Source: Eriocheir sinensis (lineage: Eukaryota; Arthropoda; Malacostraca; Decapoda; Varunidae). Taken from it: a stretch of 64,000 nucleotides of DNA. Below, piece by piece: positions 1 to 12,289 of the stretch. The position numbers were made by a program, and so were the translations under genes. Every line of letters starts with the position of its first letter. The stretch's first letter is position 1. The DNA lies in the NCBI RefSeq assembly GCF_024679095.1, contig NC_066518.1, positions 5,749,110 to 5,813,109 of the forward strand, written 5' to 3'. The notes under the pieces were generated by a model. The model was not told the origin of the DNA. It did not search any database and saw only the letters and a program-made list of their open reading frames with translations.

Positions 1-1062
1 GATCTTGTGTACACCAATAATTTGTGTTCTACCTTACGATATAACCAGATAGTTATTTTTTCTCTTTTTGGGGATGTGCTATAAAGCCTCTTTTGTACTT
101 CTCCTATTCTTGTACATTTCCCTTTGATTTTATGTATGGAAAACTCTCATGAAGTTTCCGAAGCGGTTTTAATTCGTTTGCTTAAAGCCAATTAGAGCTT
201 ATTGCAGTGTTTTGCCAGTCTTGCATATTCTAATCCTTCATCTTCCAATGCACCACAGTGTCCTCTGTTCCAACACAACGCGAGGTGCCACAGGACAAGC
301 GAGAGTGCGTCCCCTCCTCGCTGTGGTCCGCTAACGCCGCAGCCATCACGGCCTCCCTGATACGTATCCGAGCAAACACGCGGCCCCCTTTATTTCCTGC
401 CTCGCCTCGTGTCGGTCTTATTGTTTTTAAGGAAATGAGACGCGGCTTTTCCGTGCTGAGGGCACACCACTCTCCCTCCTCTCACATTTCCTCGCCAGTC
501 CTCCAAAGGTTCCCCCGGCAATAATGCTGATAATATTACACCGACGTGCTCTCCAAGGCTTTTCAAACCTCAGTGTTGCCACCTCTTATTTGTTAACATT
601 ACTTTTCTTTAACATTATCACTGGCTGCCATAAACTCACACTTCCGAGATAATTGCTATTAAGACACACACCTCTGGAACGAAATATTATCAGTGACAAC
701 TGACAAGTGTTTCCTTTACAAGACCAGAATGATGAAAGAATTGTTTTAAGATTAGCTCTTGCTTGGTCTCCTAAATCGTAAAAGAAAAAAAAAAGGATTC
801 TTTGCTCGTCAGTTTAATACTCGTGATTTCAAGATCACTGAATGTCGTTATTATTTTTAATCTCTTTGAGGTTATTCCTTGTCACTGGCAGAAACTAGTA
901 TTTACCTTCAGCCATGTTTGTTCCTAAACTCTCTGTGTGCATATATTCTAATTTTGTCAAGCATTCTCTGTGCAAGCTTCTTTACACACTCCACAGTTCA
1001 TATTCTAAAGTTCTAGTCGAGGTCCTGGGCTCTGATTTGAATATTGGACTGAGAAAATATCT

Positions 1063-1063
<1 letters not shown>
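1..1063. other. Spacer without recognisable gene
   Basis: Mixed-composition DNA. A moderately GC-rich patch lies at about 250-520 and is open in one frame for 88 codons, but the translation resembles no family I know. The rest is AT-rich with short homopolymers. No tRNA, promoter or splice-bounded exon could be supported. Confidence 0.6.
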
Positions 1064-1161
<98 letters not shown>

Positions 1162-1169
1162 CGTGTGTG

Positions 1170-1240
<71 letters not shown>
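1064..1240. repeat. Compound (GT)n-(AT)n microsatellite
   Basis: A near-perfect GT run (about 1064-1170, with two GCGT variants near its end) passes directly into an AT run (about 1173-1240). The Cys-Val and Ile-Tyr open frames across it are translated simple repeat, not genes. Confidence 0.97.
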
Positions 1241-1248
<8 letters not shown>

Positions 1249-1739
1249 GGAACACCACCTTGTGGTGAACAGGCTTGCGTGCTACAATGATTCAGTAGTT
1301 TCATGATACACAAGCGCACACATACAATAAGGGCCCGTTAGGAGCAACCTAAGTAAGTTTTCTCCCCAAACACACCACAACAGTGTCATAGGCCTAATCC
1401 AGCAGCATGGTGTACCAATGACTGTCTCCCTTCTAAGAATGACTGGATGTTTCAAACAACGGCACCTAGTACCTGGCAGCGAACGAGTGCCTGGCTACCG
1501 TGGCAATCAGTGTCATCCGGAGAATGGCATGTATAAATATCCGGGTAATGAGCAAGGCAATCATTGGTTACTAAACCTTTGCACTTTCAATAATAGGAGA
1601 TTGAAAACGGAAGCTGATTCGTAAGTACTCATGGAGAAGCCCTCGAATATCAAATGATGCTGTATAACGCAGTGAGGTGAAGAGGCTTGGGGAGGAACTA
1701 AAAGTAATTTAGAGTGGTTATGAATTTTACATATTCATA

Positions 1740-2172
1740 ATGGTGGTTGCAGACTTTTATGGTGAGCTACTTCATTCAAACATTCAATCCCAGAATGATG
1801 TAAGAACAGATATCGCAGATATTCCGGCAGCAACGAAAAGTGAAATTGAAGAAGCACTGAGAACTATGATAAGAGGAAAAGCTCCCGAGGCGGTTGGTAT
1901 TAGTCTAATCTTGAAAAGGATACCGGAAAATTGGCGTTGGAAAACTATCAAAACTTTTCACTGTTTCGAAAAAGGAATAATACCAAAAAAAAATGATAAA
2001 AATCAGCCATCGTCTCGATACATTAATAAAGCGGCCTAAGAGACCTAAGGAATTGTAGTCTTACGAGCTTACTGTGAGTTATCTAAAAATAATTCACAAA
2101 CGTGTCACAAACAGATTTTCAGACCTATTAGACTCTAACCAGCCCAGTGATCAAGCTGGTTTTCGAAGTGGG
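1740..2172 (+). pseudogene. Decayed RTE-like non-LTR reverse transcriptase, 5' part
   Basis: Two frames joined by a shift near 2040-2074 read like the start of an RTE-type reverse transcriptase. The first carries DFYGELLHS, then EIEEALRTMIRGKAPEAVGI, which is the family's usual E-x-AL-x-x-M-x-x-GKAPG-x-DGI segment with the G-D changed. The second carries VSYLKIIHKRVTNRFSDLL and DQAGFRSGF, the equivalent of RT block 2. A stretch near 1580-1620 (CTFNNRRLKTEADS) might be the start of the endonuclease, but I am unsure. The frameshift, the lost NYRPISLL core and the truncation show that it is dead. The reading is cut at about 2173 by a SINE and resumes at about 2537. Confidence 0.7.
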
Positions 2173-2536
2173 TTTTTTTTATTTTTTTTTTACGTCGCGG
2201 CCTATAGCGCCGGTAGGCTTTTTTCCCGGTGGGGCCTGATGGTCGCCCCAAGGCTTCTTCCCGGTGGGTCCTGATGGTCGGCCCAGCCCGTTCTGGCGCA
2301 GGCGAGTGTTTATCGTGGCGCCATCTTGCATTGGCTCATGCTGCCCTCCCGGAGCTCATCTTTAATCCTAGAATCTAGAGTCCGGGTTGATAGGTGGTCT
2401 TCTGGACAGCATGTGGGTAGTTTTAAGGCACTCGGCGGCGGCTGAAAAATCCCAGCTTGGTGGCACCGGGCGGGGATTGTACTCGCGTCCTCCTGAACGC
2501 GGTGGTGTTACTCTGTCGATTCAGCCACCGCCACCA
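2173..2536 (-). mobile_element. tRNA-derived SINE inserted in the RT pseudogene
   Basis: On the plus strand the element starts with a T-rich run (2173-2191), which is the A-rich tail of a minus-strand insertion, and ends in a tRNA-like head. Read on the minus strand, the head has an A-box-like TGGCTGAATCG (near 2520-2532) and a B-box-like GAGTACAATCCC (near 2475-2487), close to the Pol III consensus GGTTCRANNCC. The body contains a short internal duplication, CCCGGTGGGNCCTGATGGTCG, at about 2226-2282. The flanks are two halves of one reverse transcriptase frame, which fixes both edges within a few bases. I could not identify a clean target-site duplication. Confidence 0.75.
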
Positions 2537-2668
2537 GTCATGAATCACATACTGACAGTAAATCAGGTAACAGAGAAACATATGAGTACGTAAAACAAAA
2601 GGCCTTCGACTCTGGGGAAACCGAAGCGGTGCTGAATGCGGTACGAGAACAGAGCGTGAATTAAATCT
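2537..2668 (+). pseudogene. Decayed RTE-like reverse transcriptase, 3' part
   Basis: After the SINE the retrotransposon resumes with MNHILTVNQVTEKHMST and then, in another frame, KAFDSGETEAVLNAVREQ. These match the usual order DHI-x-x-VNQ-x-x-EK followed by the YEKAFDSVE-x-x-AVL catalytic block of RTE-type enzymes. The bases that should code for the catalytic FVDYE segment are deleted, so the remnant lacks its first active-site aspartate. It is the continuation of the fragment ending at 2172. Confidence 0.7.
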
Positions 2669-2743
2669 AGATTTATTTTGGACCTTCAGATATGAAACAG
2701 TAACTACTACTTTTCGTAATCACCGGTAAGTCCCGATAAAAAG

Positions 2744-2975
2744 TTAATCATGGCGGTTCCGTATCACGTCGGCAGAACGCACGGTGACGTAGGAAACTCC
2801 ACGGGGTCCATGAACGACTTTGATGACATCGTAGAAGTTACGGGCGTCATTGCGGTCAGCGAAAAGCTGGATTTGGTCTGCCTTCCTGGTCCACCAGGCG
2901 TTTTCCATGGCGCAGAGCTCGGACTGAGCACGGGAGCGGAGGTCTGCATGCCGCGTGCCACGAGGAGGCACGGTA
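2744..2975 (-). pseudogene. Non-LTR retrotransposon ORF2 linker fragment
   Basis: The minus-strand frame carries RSRAQSELCAMENAWW, then TRKADQIQLFADRNDARNFY and DVIKVVHGPRGV. This is the segment between endonuclease and reverse transcriptase seen in many arthropod LINEs (pattern A-x-x-x-WW-x-x-KA-x-EIQ-x-x-AD-x-x-D-x-x-x-FY-x-x-x-K-x-x-x-GP). The open frame runs to 3106, but its N-terminal third is not recognisable. Neither endonuclease nor RT follows. It lies back to back with the plus-strand RTE remnant, so two elements have been juxtaposed. Confidence 0.65.
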
Positions 2976-3160
2976 GGGATCTTGGTGAAGGAGAGGCTAT
3001 GTACTGGCAGGGGAAGACTTACGCACTCAGCTTCATTTTTCGCCACAAAGGCTAGCCAGCGGCAGTAACTGAAAGCGAGAAGGCAGGCACAGCAACCACT
3101 TAACACTAACCTGTGTTACTGCACGACTAGACGCATCACAACACCCTGTGCACGCCCTGT

Positions 3161-3162
<2 letters not shown>

Positions 3163-3210
<48 letters not shown>

Positions 3211-3212
3211 AT
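3163..3212. repeat. (CA)n microsatellite
   Basis: An uninterrupted AC run of about 42 bases, then AT/AC variants. Confidence 0.95.
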
Positions 3213-6200
3213 ATTAGTTAGTTTAATATTATTTCAATTATAATTAATCTAGGTATCACATATTTCCGTTCGTTCATAAAGTTCTCAACTTATGTTGTAT
3301 ATAATACAATACTTTGCTTAATTCCAGGTGTGCACTTCATAGAATACTTATATAATGCATAAAATTCCTAGGTAAATAAATAAGTTTAAAATATAATACG
3401 TGTAGCCTATTTAAAACTTTGCCAACGAATGGACAAACATTCTGTAGAATGCCTCAGTATTCTGTACAATACCTGAGTTTCACACAATGCCGATAACATA
3501 TATATCACGATTGTAAATCAGTTACTCTGCTCTACAATTTTATACTAACAAAACTCTCGGACACATAGTTGATAGCTTTTTTTTCTTTAATCGCTGCCTT
3601 TTTTCAGCAGCTTCCCCACAGCAAACTTCGGCGTGACCTGAACATGACAGTCCTGCAGAGGAAGCGATTGTATCACGAAAAGGAAAACTAAAAATAATTT
3701 TCGTTATGCTGTAAACAAGTCAAATATATCAGCATGTAAACCACATCGTGCTAAAAATAACGAAAAGGTAAAATTTTCTCCTCTCTCTTTAGCCTAGGTG
3801 AAACGGAATACTGGAACTTCATAACACCGAGTTTCTGTGTTCCCTAAAGGCCAGTAACCTGAGAACGCCGGATGTGCGGCTCTCGCTGAGGTCAAGCGTT
3901 CTCTATTTTTCCTCCACATAACCTTTCCTTTGACACTAGCATGGTATTACACCGCGTTCTTGCCACTTGCGTCCTCCCGCAGCCACTCTTGATTGGTGAC
4001 GGGAGAGACTGCCTGCGTAGGTGGGCCGCAGCGCACGGCACACACACATTCACATCGTTTGTTTTTTATTTACGATATAAATTTAAAAAAATGTTAGTTT
4101 GAAAGTAAAATATAGGAAAAAAATATAGCCCACCATAATTTTTTTTTTTTAGATTACTAATAGTAACTGCTAAATTTGAGATATACATATTTTATGTATC
4201 AAAATACGCTCTTATATATCACAATCGTTTCTAATATATGAAGAAATATTTTACTGTTAACAAATTAAGTATAAAATGTATATCGTATAGAGCACATTCG
4301 ATTCAAACATCGAAATCTTTCATTCCAGATTATAATTTTATGAGGCAGCGCTACCAGCAAAACAAGGAGCTCCGAGCCAGTGAGAAGCACGAAGAAAATG
4401 GACAATTTCTTCTTGGAGCCGCTGGGCCTCGGAGGCAATGGCATATTAATATCGAGTGCCTGTTACGTCTCCGTGATATCTACTTAAACATTGTACATTG
4501 TACGTTTTAAATAAGGAATCTGCACAGCACTCACCTCTGCAACCACGAGATTATACACTAGGTCTTCGAGAGAAAGAGGTGGAGCTTGTGTGAGATTGAG
4601 ATTTCTTTGTGCCTTCAAAAAATTTTGGTAATATTTTCAATTACGTTGACCAGTGCCACAAACGACATATCAAAATAATATAGGGTCTCCCTACGGTGCA
4701 ACCAGACATATAAGATCTATTTCAGGTGATGTGCGACCCTTCAGACAACACAGGGTGGTTCTTTTCTTATTTAAACATACTACGATCACTAACAATCTCG
4801 AAATTGATGACCTAAAACACTGCGGTGCTAATATAAGTGTTACAGTTACTGTGACATCAAGAGCGCTCCCTGTCCTGCCACGAAACATCTACATCACACA
4901 CACATGAGGTATATACACATTATCAAATCCACTAAAGCAAACAGACGTGAGTACAATGCTCGCTGCAGACGTACTTTGTATGGTATCTTCGTTATTTGAC
5001 TCACCATCTGTGTTAGCGCAGTCATCAGCCGTACAAACACAGCCGCCAGCCACGGAACGGCTTACCAACACATGAAGGTGATGAATTTCAGCTGTTCGAA
5101 CCAATCATGAAACCCTGACAGGCGGTCGACAGGTAAAATGTTATTCATTTTTATCGGCAGGACTCTGTTGTTTTAAAGTAAAAACATACCATTATATTTT
5201 CTGCAGTGAACACACCAGCCCATCGTTATCAGGCTGTATTACACAAAATTGTATTCATTACACAAAGGAGCCACATCTGATATTACCGACAAAGACACCT
5301 TCTGGAAGTATGCGTTAACTATTAAAAAAAAAAAACCATAATAATAATATTTCGAGAAAGGCAAGGGAAGGTGAGACGAGGTGAGGTGAGGTGACTCGTG
5401 ATGGTTTTGGGAGTCTGTCTCGACGCCTCTCAGGTTCCCCGGGACGGCCAGGGGCCCAGCTAATGTAAATACTTAAACGCCAAGTTGGCCAAACACTCCG
5501 CTCCAGCTAATTAGTGTGTGAGCCACCCCGGAAAACTTCCCAGGATTCACAGCGAGGCTCCTGCATAATGAAAGCCCGGACGTGGCGGGGCGGGCAGCCC
5601 GAGGCGAGGGGAAACTACACATCTTCTGGGATAACTTTTGATCCACCTCAATTGTTGCTTCCTCCCCAGGCTCTCCTTCCCTGCTCCTCTGGGAGGGGCA
5701 ATAACAGGAAGAGGAAAGGAACGGAGGCTGTGCATGGCGCGAGGATTCTCCTCACCCGCAGTGTATTTCGAAGGGATTATTTTGTGTTTCCCCTCGTGTT
5801 TTGCCTGAGGAGATGGTCGAGTCGCAGCGAGGGGTGCATAGCCCTCCATCCCCATAGAGGATGCCGTAACAGAGCTATTACAGCTTCCGTTAAGGAGACT
5901 AAACACATATGGTATAATATTACAGATTATGGACCAATGAACAATAATCCTCTACCTTTCTGATGAAGCAACGTGATGCATTTTCAAATAACTTTATTTA
6001 AAAATATCGCAACTCTTAAATGATGGGAATGTGTAAATTACTGCGAACTTTCATACGAATATAAATGCAATAACTGGATGTGCCTCGGCCATCACGATTA
6101 ATCAACATGGAGAACAGGCCGAACTGCCGCGTTCTTTTCATGCAACATGAATACGGGGATACAAAAGAATCTGAAAAATAGTAATTTTACTTTGCATGAC

Positions 6201-6880
6201 CCGCGGCAACACATCACACTCGGGAAATCGAAAGAAAAATCCCAACGCCGAATGTAAACACCACGACAATGACTGCCAACTGCCTCCAAACAGCGAGCGG
6301 GAGAAGAAGGGATAACAACATCAGCTATCAACAATATAAATGGTGCAAGACAAATGCCATACACAGAGGATGAGCCTTTACATGCCACAGGCTGAGAGGA
6401 ACCTTTGCCCTGTACATTTCAGCTGCAGTGAACGTCTCGCTCCTGACAGAGAGAAACACTAGGTATTCATGCCGTGCTCTGAGGGTCCACTGTTCCCTCT
6501 TTATCGTCAGACATTATGGACAGGAGCTCCCCTGCTGGCCGCCTCCGGATGCCCCACCAGGAAATACTTGTGTAATGTTTTTCCTTCGAACAACTGGCCG
6601 TCCTTGTGTCGCCGGCAGCAGCAGCAGCCCACAAAGGCCCCCCAGTGTGATGGCTGACGGCGCGGACTGCTGGGGTTCCTGTGTGGGCCGCTGGGGCAGG
6701 AAGAGAAGTGGCTTTACTGTCATCCCCAGCTGCCTTCACCACACGCCCACCGCACAGGTCACCATACCCGCCCTTCCTACTCTCCGCTCCCCGCCACACG
6801 CTCTGCCTAGATCTCTTACGCAACTCAATATTTTTCCTCAGACTCCAAAGGTCATTGGCTCAAACACGTCCCACGCAGAT
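3213..6880. other. AT-rich spacer, no gene recognised
   Basis: Mostly AT-rich DNA with homopolymer runs. A GC-richer stretch at about 5390-5900 is open on both strands (149 and 119 codons), and another lies at about 6430-6830. Neither translation shows a known domain, signal peptide or conserved motif. Two opposite long open frames over the same bases fit base composition better than coding. Confidence 0.5.
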
Positions 6881-6881
<1 letters not shown>

Positions 6882-6944
<63 letters not shown>

Positions 6945-6967
6945 CAAACGTCCATACATACACAAAA

Positions 6968-7063
<96 letters not shown>
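6882..7063. repeat. (CA)n microsatellite, interrupted
   Basis: Two CA runs (about 6882-6938 and 6970-7063) are separated by about 31 bases of imperfect sequence. The poly-Thr-His and Cys-Val frames here are repeat translations. Confidence 0.97.
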
Positions 7064-7065
<2 letters not shown>

Positions 7066-7205
7066 ATAAGAATTATCTCCGTTTCTCCACAATATATAGT
7101 AATACCAAAGTTCTAACTCACCCCTTCATACATAATAGTACACATACATAAACATACAGTTATTACATACACACAACTCAAGCGTACAGACCATAAGTAC
7201 CCATC

Positions 7206-7206
<1 letters not shown>

Positions 7207-7260
<54 letters not shown>

Positions 7261-7262
7261 AC
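7207..7262. repeat. (CA)n microsatellite
   Basis: A pure AC run of about 47 bases with a short impure tail. Confidence 0.95.
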
Positions 7263-7744
7263 CTTGTCTACATGAACACATCAGAACATAAGGAGTCTTT
7301 ATATCAGTCAGTCAGCGTCATAATTATTCATATGGAACCCCTGTCACACAATGTACCCAATGTAGCCACCATGTTCCCTCACAACGAGAATAGAAACCTC
7401 CCAATCGTTACCCAAACAGATCCCACTCCGTCACAAAAGCATTTACCTTTCATGCCATTAATACTTCTCACTCTAGCAGCAAATAGAATTCCACTCATCA
7501 CATGCAACACATTCTGCCGCAAACCAGCACGTCAGCCTCCACTACGCCAACAAAATACCAATCACTCCCACTCCTAAAACAACTTTCCGCTTAACCACTA
7601 CATTAACCCCATTCAGGGCCAGTAGCTATTCCCACTCAGCTTCCATACTCGCTCCTGCTCCTCCTTTTCAAATAGTTCCCCACTCAATGTCTAAACGAAT
7701 TTTCACTCAACCCTTAAAAATAGCTCTCTAATTGCGTGTCGAAT

Positions 7745-8031
7745 AGGATGGAGAGGCGATGGGGGAATAGTTTGCGCGAGGACGTGGTAATCCTGAGGCC
7801 CTGGGTTTGGGTCCTGCCTCAGATGGCAATCTTCAACCATCGTCGAATAACGGTAGATTATCTTCATGCTGGCCAGTTTAATCACCCTCCTTTCAGCGAC
7901 TTCAATCAAAAGAAGCACCCGGGGGGTAGCATGGGCCAAGTAAAAGCTATTGATGGGCCAGAGTGGACCAGCAGGCTCCTCAAAAAAACCCTGCCCACCC
8001 TATAGGCTGCACGAAAAAAAGAAAAGAAAAA
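7745..8031 (+). mobile_element. Probable tRNA-derived SINE
   Basis: The left end is tRNA-like. An A-box-like TGGGGGAATAG sits at about 7758-7768, and about 45 bases later GGGTTTGGGTCCTGCC (about 7803-7818) resembles the Pol III B box. A unique-looking body of about 200 bases follows, ending in an A-rich tail, CGAAAAAAAGAAAAGAAAAA (from about 8009). Head, body and A-tail in that order is the SINE plan. No target-site duplication was found and the A box is imperfect, so another repeat class is possible. Confidence 0.55.
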
Positions 8032-8569
8032 ATAGGCGGCAACATCTAGATAACTCACTCTACACACAGCATTCGTAGCACCTCCCCTTCCGTGATCAGA
8101 TTAGCTCCTAGTTCACCTTAAAATCCGATTCCATTCACCCTCCAGCCTCCATAATTCCGCCCACTCAGCCAGCAGCATAATAGTTAACAGTCCATCTATA
8201 AAAACCGCCTCGACACAGCAAACATTCACGGTAGCGTCATTAATAAATCCCACGACCTTAAAAGAAAAATCCCCAGCATTAGCTCAGCTCCCACTCCCCG
8301 TCCAGGACAACTCCCACTCCACCCGCAAAATCGGACACAACACAGCCTCCACGGCAGCTTCCATTCGGGCAACAGAACAGCTCCCAGCCATCTCCCTAAA
8401 AACGCTTCCATGCACGGCAGACAATACATTTTCTTGCCGTCTCTTTTCCTAAGGATATGTCACTCGCAGTGAAACAATAAGAGCGCAATTTCCTCGTTTG
8501 CTATTTCAGGGACACTCTTTCCACGGGTGCCGTTGTCGCGCAATTGAGTAAACAAAAAAAGTAATTTAA

Positions 8570-8870
8570 TCAATAAAGGCTTCCCTCCCTCCCATCGCCC
8601 GGGCGGCAGAGCGAGCCATTACCTGAGCGGTGGCCCAACAGAGTCTGGCGTATCTCTACATTCGGGCGGCAAAGAGTGACAACGACCGCGGAAAAATGGT
8701 CCCGGGTAAACATGCCTTCCTGTTGTTTGTCAGGGATTATGACTTTTACGGCGCCGAGGCTCAGCGCGCACCGTGCTGCCCCCTGCCGGAGCTGCCAGGC
8801 CCCGGGCACGGCACGCAGGGCACCGCGGCGACACTGGCTATGGGGGCGGGATCTTTATATCACTGCAGCC
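8570..8870. other. GC-rich island in AT-rich spacer
   Basis: About 300 bases with many CpG and GGC/GCC words, sharply different from the flanks. It is open in several frames on both strands, none recognisable. It could be a conserved regulatory element, an untranslated exon or a relic repeat. The sequence alone does not decide. CAC/ACC-rich simple sequence follows it (about 8880-8945). Confidence 0.35.
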
Positions 8871-9140
8871 TCTGTGCTACACACCACCACCACCACGCCA
8901 ACCACCACTGTCTCCATCACCAACTGCAGCAACACCCGCAACAACGGAAATACATGCACAACGCCGCCAGATCAGCAACAAAAGCGGATATGAGCAAAGC
9001 CAACACCGTTAAAAACAATTACAATTAGAGGGATAAAGTAATAACTGTAAAAATAATAATAAATATATGGTAAATATTAAAATGTTACATTTTTCATTAT
9101 TATAGCTAGTGTTATTATCATTTTGATTATTATTAATAAG

Positions 9141-9157
9141 ATTATTATTATTATTAC

Positions 9158-9228
<71 letters not shown>

Positions 9229-9305
9229 TTTTATTGTTATTATTATTACTGTTATTATCATCATTACTATTATTACCATTATCATCATCATCATCATCAT
9301 CATCA

Positions 9306-9366
<61 letters not shown>

Positions 9367-9367
9367 C
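9141..9367. repeat. (ATT)n microsatellite with (ATC)n core
   Basis: Long ATT runs flank an impure ATC/ATT centre (about 9225-9308). The hydrophobic poly-Ile/Leu frame across it is an artefact of the repeat. Confidence 0.96.
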
Positions 9368-11520
9368 TTATTATCATTAAAATTATGATTATTTTTTTCA
9401 TAATTATCATTACATTTTCATTATCATCATTTTCATTTGATAAATTGTTATATAATGACTACGTACATTTGTCACTGGCTCTGTGCCGCGCCAGAATTAA
9501 ATCAATTGCTGCCACCACTGAGACCAGGTTTGGGTGGGGGGGTCTTAGTGCAAGCAGGTCTTATGGCGGCCTCTTCCATTTATACCTCCAGGTGGCCAAA
9601 AACTGCTCCGACGCTGCGTTAGTGGTTTCAATCTGACCTGAATCATAAAACACTACACTGTTCTTATACTTTGTTACCTAATATTTCCATAACGTGGATG
9701 ATAATGATTATCGTGGCTATAATCTTTTGCAATCATCATGATGTTACTTTCGTAGCAGCATGGTGATTTTATGAGAAATTCTCCAACTGAGAAGACAGGA
9801 ACTAAAATAAAAATATTATTTATCAGTGACTTTTAAGAGATGTAATGAAGATTACATTCGAGTTAGCAATAAAATTTCCTGGGCCCATTAAAAATGGAAG
9901 GTCTCCTGTTTTGTGTCTGCTACGAAATTCAAGTCTTACATCTACTGGTCGAGGTCAGACTGTCCCAATACAGTGAAAAATATATGCATTAGTCAGTGGG
10001 CGGCCATGGCGTACTTGTGTGGCTGAGTTGCGCGTGCCTGAGAAAGGAGATGAGACTGATAACTAATAAAATTTAGTACTCTTTAACCTAAACATTCATG
10101 GCATCGATTTGTGAATGTTGTACAGAATCTTTGCACGTGTAATTCTTTGTCATTATTTTCATCTTTTCGCTCGTCAGGTGTCGCCGGAGCCCCCGCCTGC
10201 AGCAGCAGTCGCCGCCGGGGACAGAACTTCCTCGCCATGCACGGATTCCACCGCCACGCCACCACCACAGTACAACCAAGACCCCACTCACCCACCAACC
10301 ATTCACCATCTCCCCGCTACCACCACACCGCCAGCGCCACTCCTCCACCGCCTCTCCACTACCTCGTCGCTTCCACCACCACAACCCTACTTTACCTTCT
10401 TTCCTTTTTTCCTTCTATTTTTTCTTTCTTTACTCCTTCCATTTTTTCCTTCCTAATTTTAATATTGCTTTATCTCTTTAATTTGTTTGTTGGTCTGTCC
10501 CCATTTTTTTATTCCTTTTACTTTTTACATTAGGCACCATTCTTCTTGCACTCTACGATCCACACATAGGCGTACCGTGCCACTGACTTCGCCGCCGCTC
10601 CTCCGCCATGCACCAACACGTTGACAAGGCAGCACTTCTTATCTCCTAGACCGCAGGGAACAACTTACTTACATTCTGTCTCTTCATGAAGTCTCTCGGG
10701 GTGAAACTAATTTCCTTTGGTTTAAGCTCCGTCAACTTTAACCACGTGTATCTTCCTCCCCTTTTCCTCTACCCCAGTCCCCTCATCTTTCCAACGGCTG
10801 AAGTCGGCGAAGGAGCTTAAGTCGGGTATAATGGAGCGCAAAGACAAGCTGAATTCCCTTACACGTGTTTTGCCGGGGCGCTGCTGACCTGCCTCTCATT
10901 ACCTTACTTGCGTGTGCACAATAATTACACCTGATATATACCTGGGCCATTTCAATTATCCTCCTCTTAATGAGATTTCGGGCTTTCGCAAACGTTGTAT
11001 CTCCTGCCTGACAAATGCGCCACAATAAAATGTAAAATACGGCAATTAACACGCCGCTTGGCAGAGTGAACAAGAATTCGTGCACCACATTAAAAACACT
11101 GCGCACGACTCCACCGCCGTCACGCCAGCACGTCCGTCCTCCACTACTACGTACTTCGCCGTTACGTAACTGTCTGTTGAGTATGGCGGTATATTCTAAG
11201 CCTTGCCTGTTGCTTAACTCTTGACAGATTCTTGAGAGGCTTCCCGTCGCAAATCTCGCCAGGAACAACCTCGGGGAAAGGATTTATACGTCCTAGGCAC
11301 AAATTTCCTCGTTCTTCTCCTATTTAAAAGTCAGAAACAGACACTTGTATCACGATCTCTTTCTCCTCGCTGTAAGGCTCACCAACAAACTGGCTCCTCA
11401 TTCGTCCTTCTCGCGCCGCAGACACTCGGGAGGCGTTTATGTGCGAGGCACCTTATTTATTTTACTTTTCTAGAGCCGAGGAATGCCAACAGAGATAATC
11501 TTACATCCATCTCTGTACGT
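9368..11520. other. Spacer, no gene recognised
   Basis: Mixed DNA with a CAC/ACC-rich patch at about 10240-10385 followed by a T-rich tract to about 10530. A minus-strand open frame of 161 codons (10783-11268) has no recognisable motif and I do not call it a gene. Confidence 0.45.
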
Positions 11521-11544
11521 GTGTGTGTGTGTGTGTGTGTGTGT
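11521..11544. repeat. (GT)n microsatellite
   Basis: Twelve GT units. Confidence 0.9.
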
Positions 11545-11778
11545 TGCAGATTAATGTGAAAGTGTAGTAAGCGGCGTCAACAAAGCCACCTCTTAATCTA
11601 GTCAGTGTCACGGTACGTCTAAGCGAGGATCGTAAACTGCAAAAAGAATGTGGCGTAAATAAACGAAGAAAAAAGAATGTGCAAAAAAAATGCGGACAGA
11701 CCAACCAACAAATTAGAGAGATAAGGAAAGATGTAAAAAAAGAAGGAAGGAAGAAAGGACGGATATAATGAAGGAGAG

Positions 11779-12012
11779 ATAAAAGGAAGGAAGGAAAAAA
11801 ACAAGAAGATAGGATAAAAGAAGAAAAGAGGAAAAAGGAATACGGAAAGGGAAACCAGGGTAGGGAGGAAAGAAAAGAAGAAAAAAAGGAAAAACATAAA
11901 AGGAAGGAAGGAAAAAAGTAAGACAGGATAAAAGAAGAAAAGAGGAAAAAGGAAAAAGAAAACGGAAAGCAGAGTAGGGAGGAAAGAAAAGAAGAAAAGA
12001 AGGAAAAAATGA
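11779..12012. repeat. 117-bp tandem duplication in a purine tract
   Basis: Within an A/G-rich tract (about 11730-12050), the stretch starting ATAAAAGGAAGGAAGGAAAA at 11779 recurs at 11896 with the same internal landmarks, AGGATAAAAGAAGAAAAGAG and GTAGGGAGGAAAGAAAAGAA. That gives two diverged copies about 117 bases apart. The long Phe/Leu-rich minus-strand frame here is this tract translated. Confidence 0.75.
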
Positions 12013-12289
12013 AGAGGAAAAGAAAGAAAAGAGGAGAATGGCATCAGATACATTTAATCAAATCAGCATCTTAATCAACCCATCCACCTTGTCTATAATT
12101 TCCAAGACCAGAAAATGAATATAAAATGAAGAGGAAAGTTCACTACAAATACTGAAATCTAACGAATAAACAAAGAAAGAAAACAAAGCAGTAAACAGAT
12201 AAACAGGAAACAAACAACAATAAAAAAACATCAGCACCAGAGAAAACCGAGCCATTATTTTTGTTGTGCACTGAAGATAAAATGTTGTT

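Noticed and set aside
1065..1290. Long Cys-Val, Thr-His, Ser-Leu, Arg-Glu and Ile-Tyr open frames here and at all other dinucleotide tracts in the window
   Set aside because: They are translations of (GT)n, (CA)n, (TC)n, (GA)n and (AT)n and are open on both strands with no non-repeat domain.
5514..5963. 149-codon plus-strand gene
   Set aside because: The opposite strand is equally open, there is no recognisable motif, and base composition explains the frame.
10783..11268. 161-codon minus-strand gene
   Set aside because: No domain or conserved motif and no splice or promoter context. Within chance for a GC-moderate stretch.
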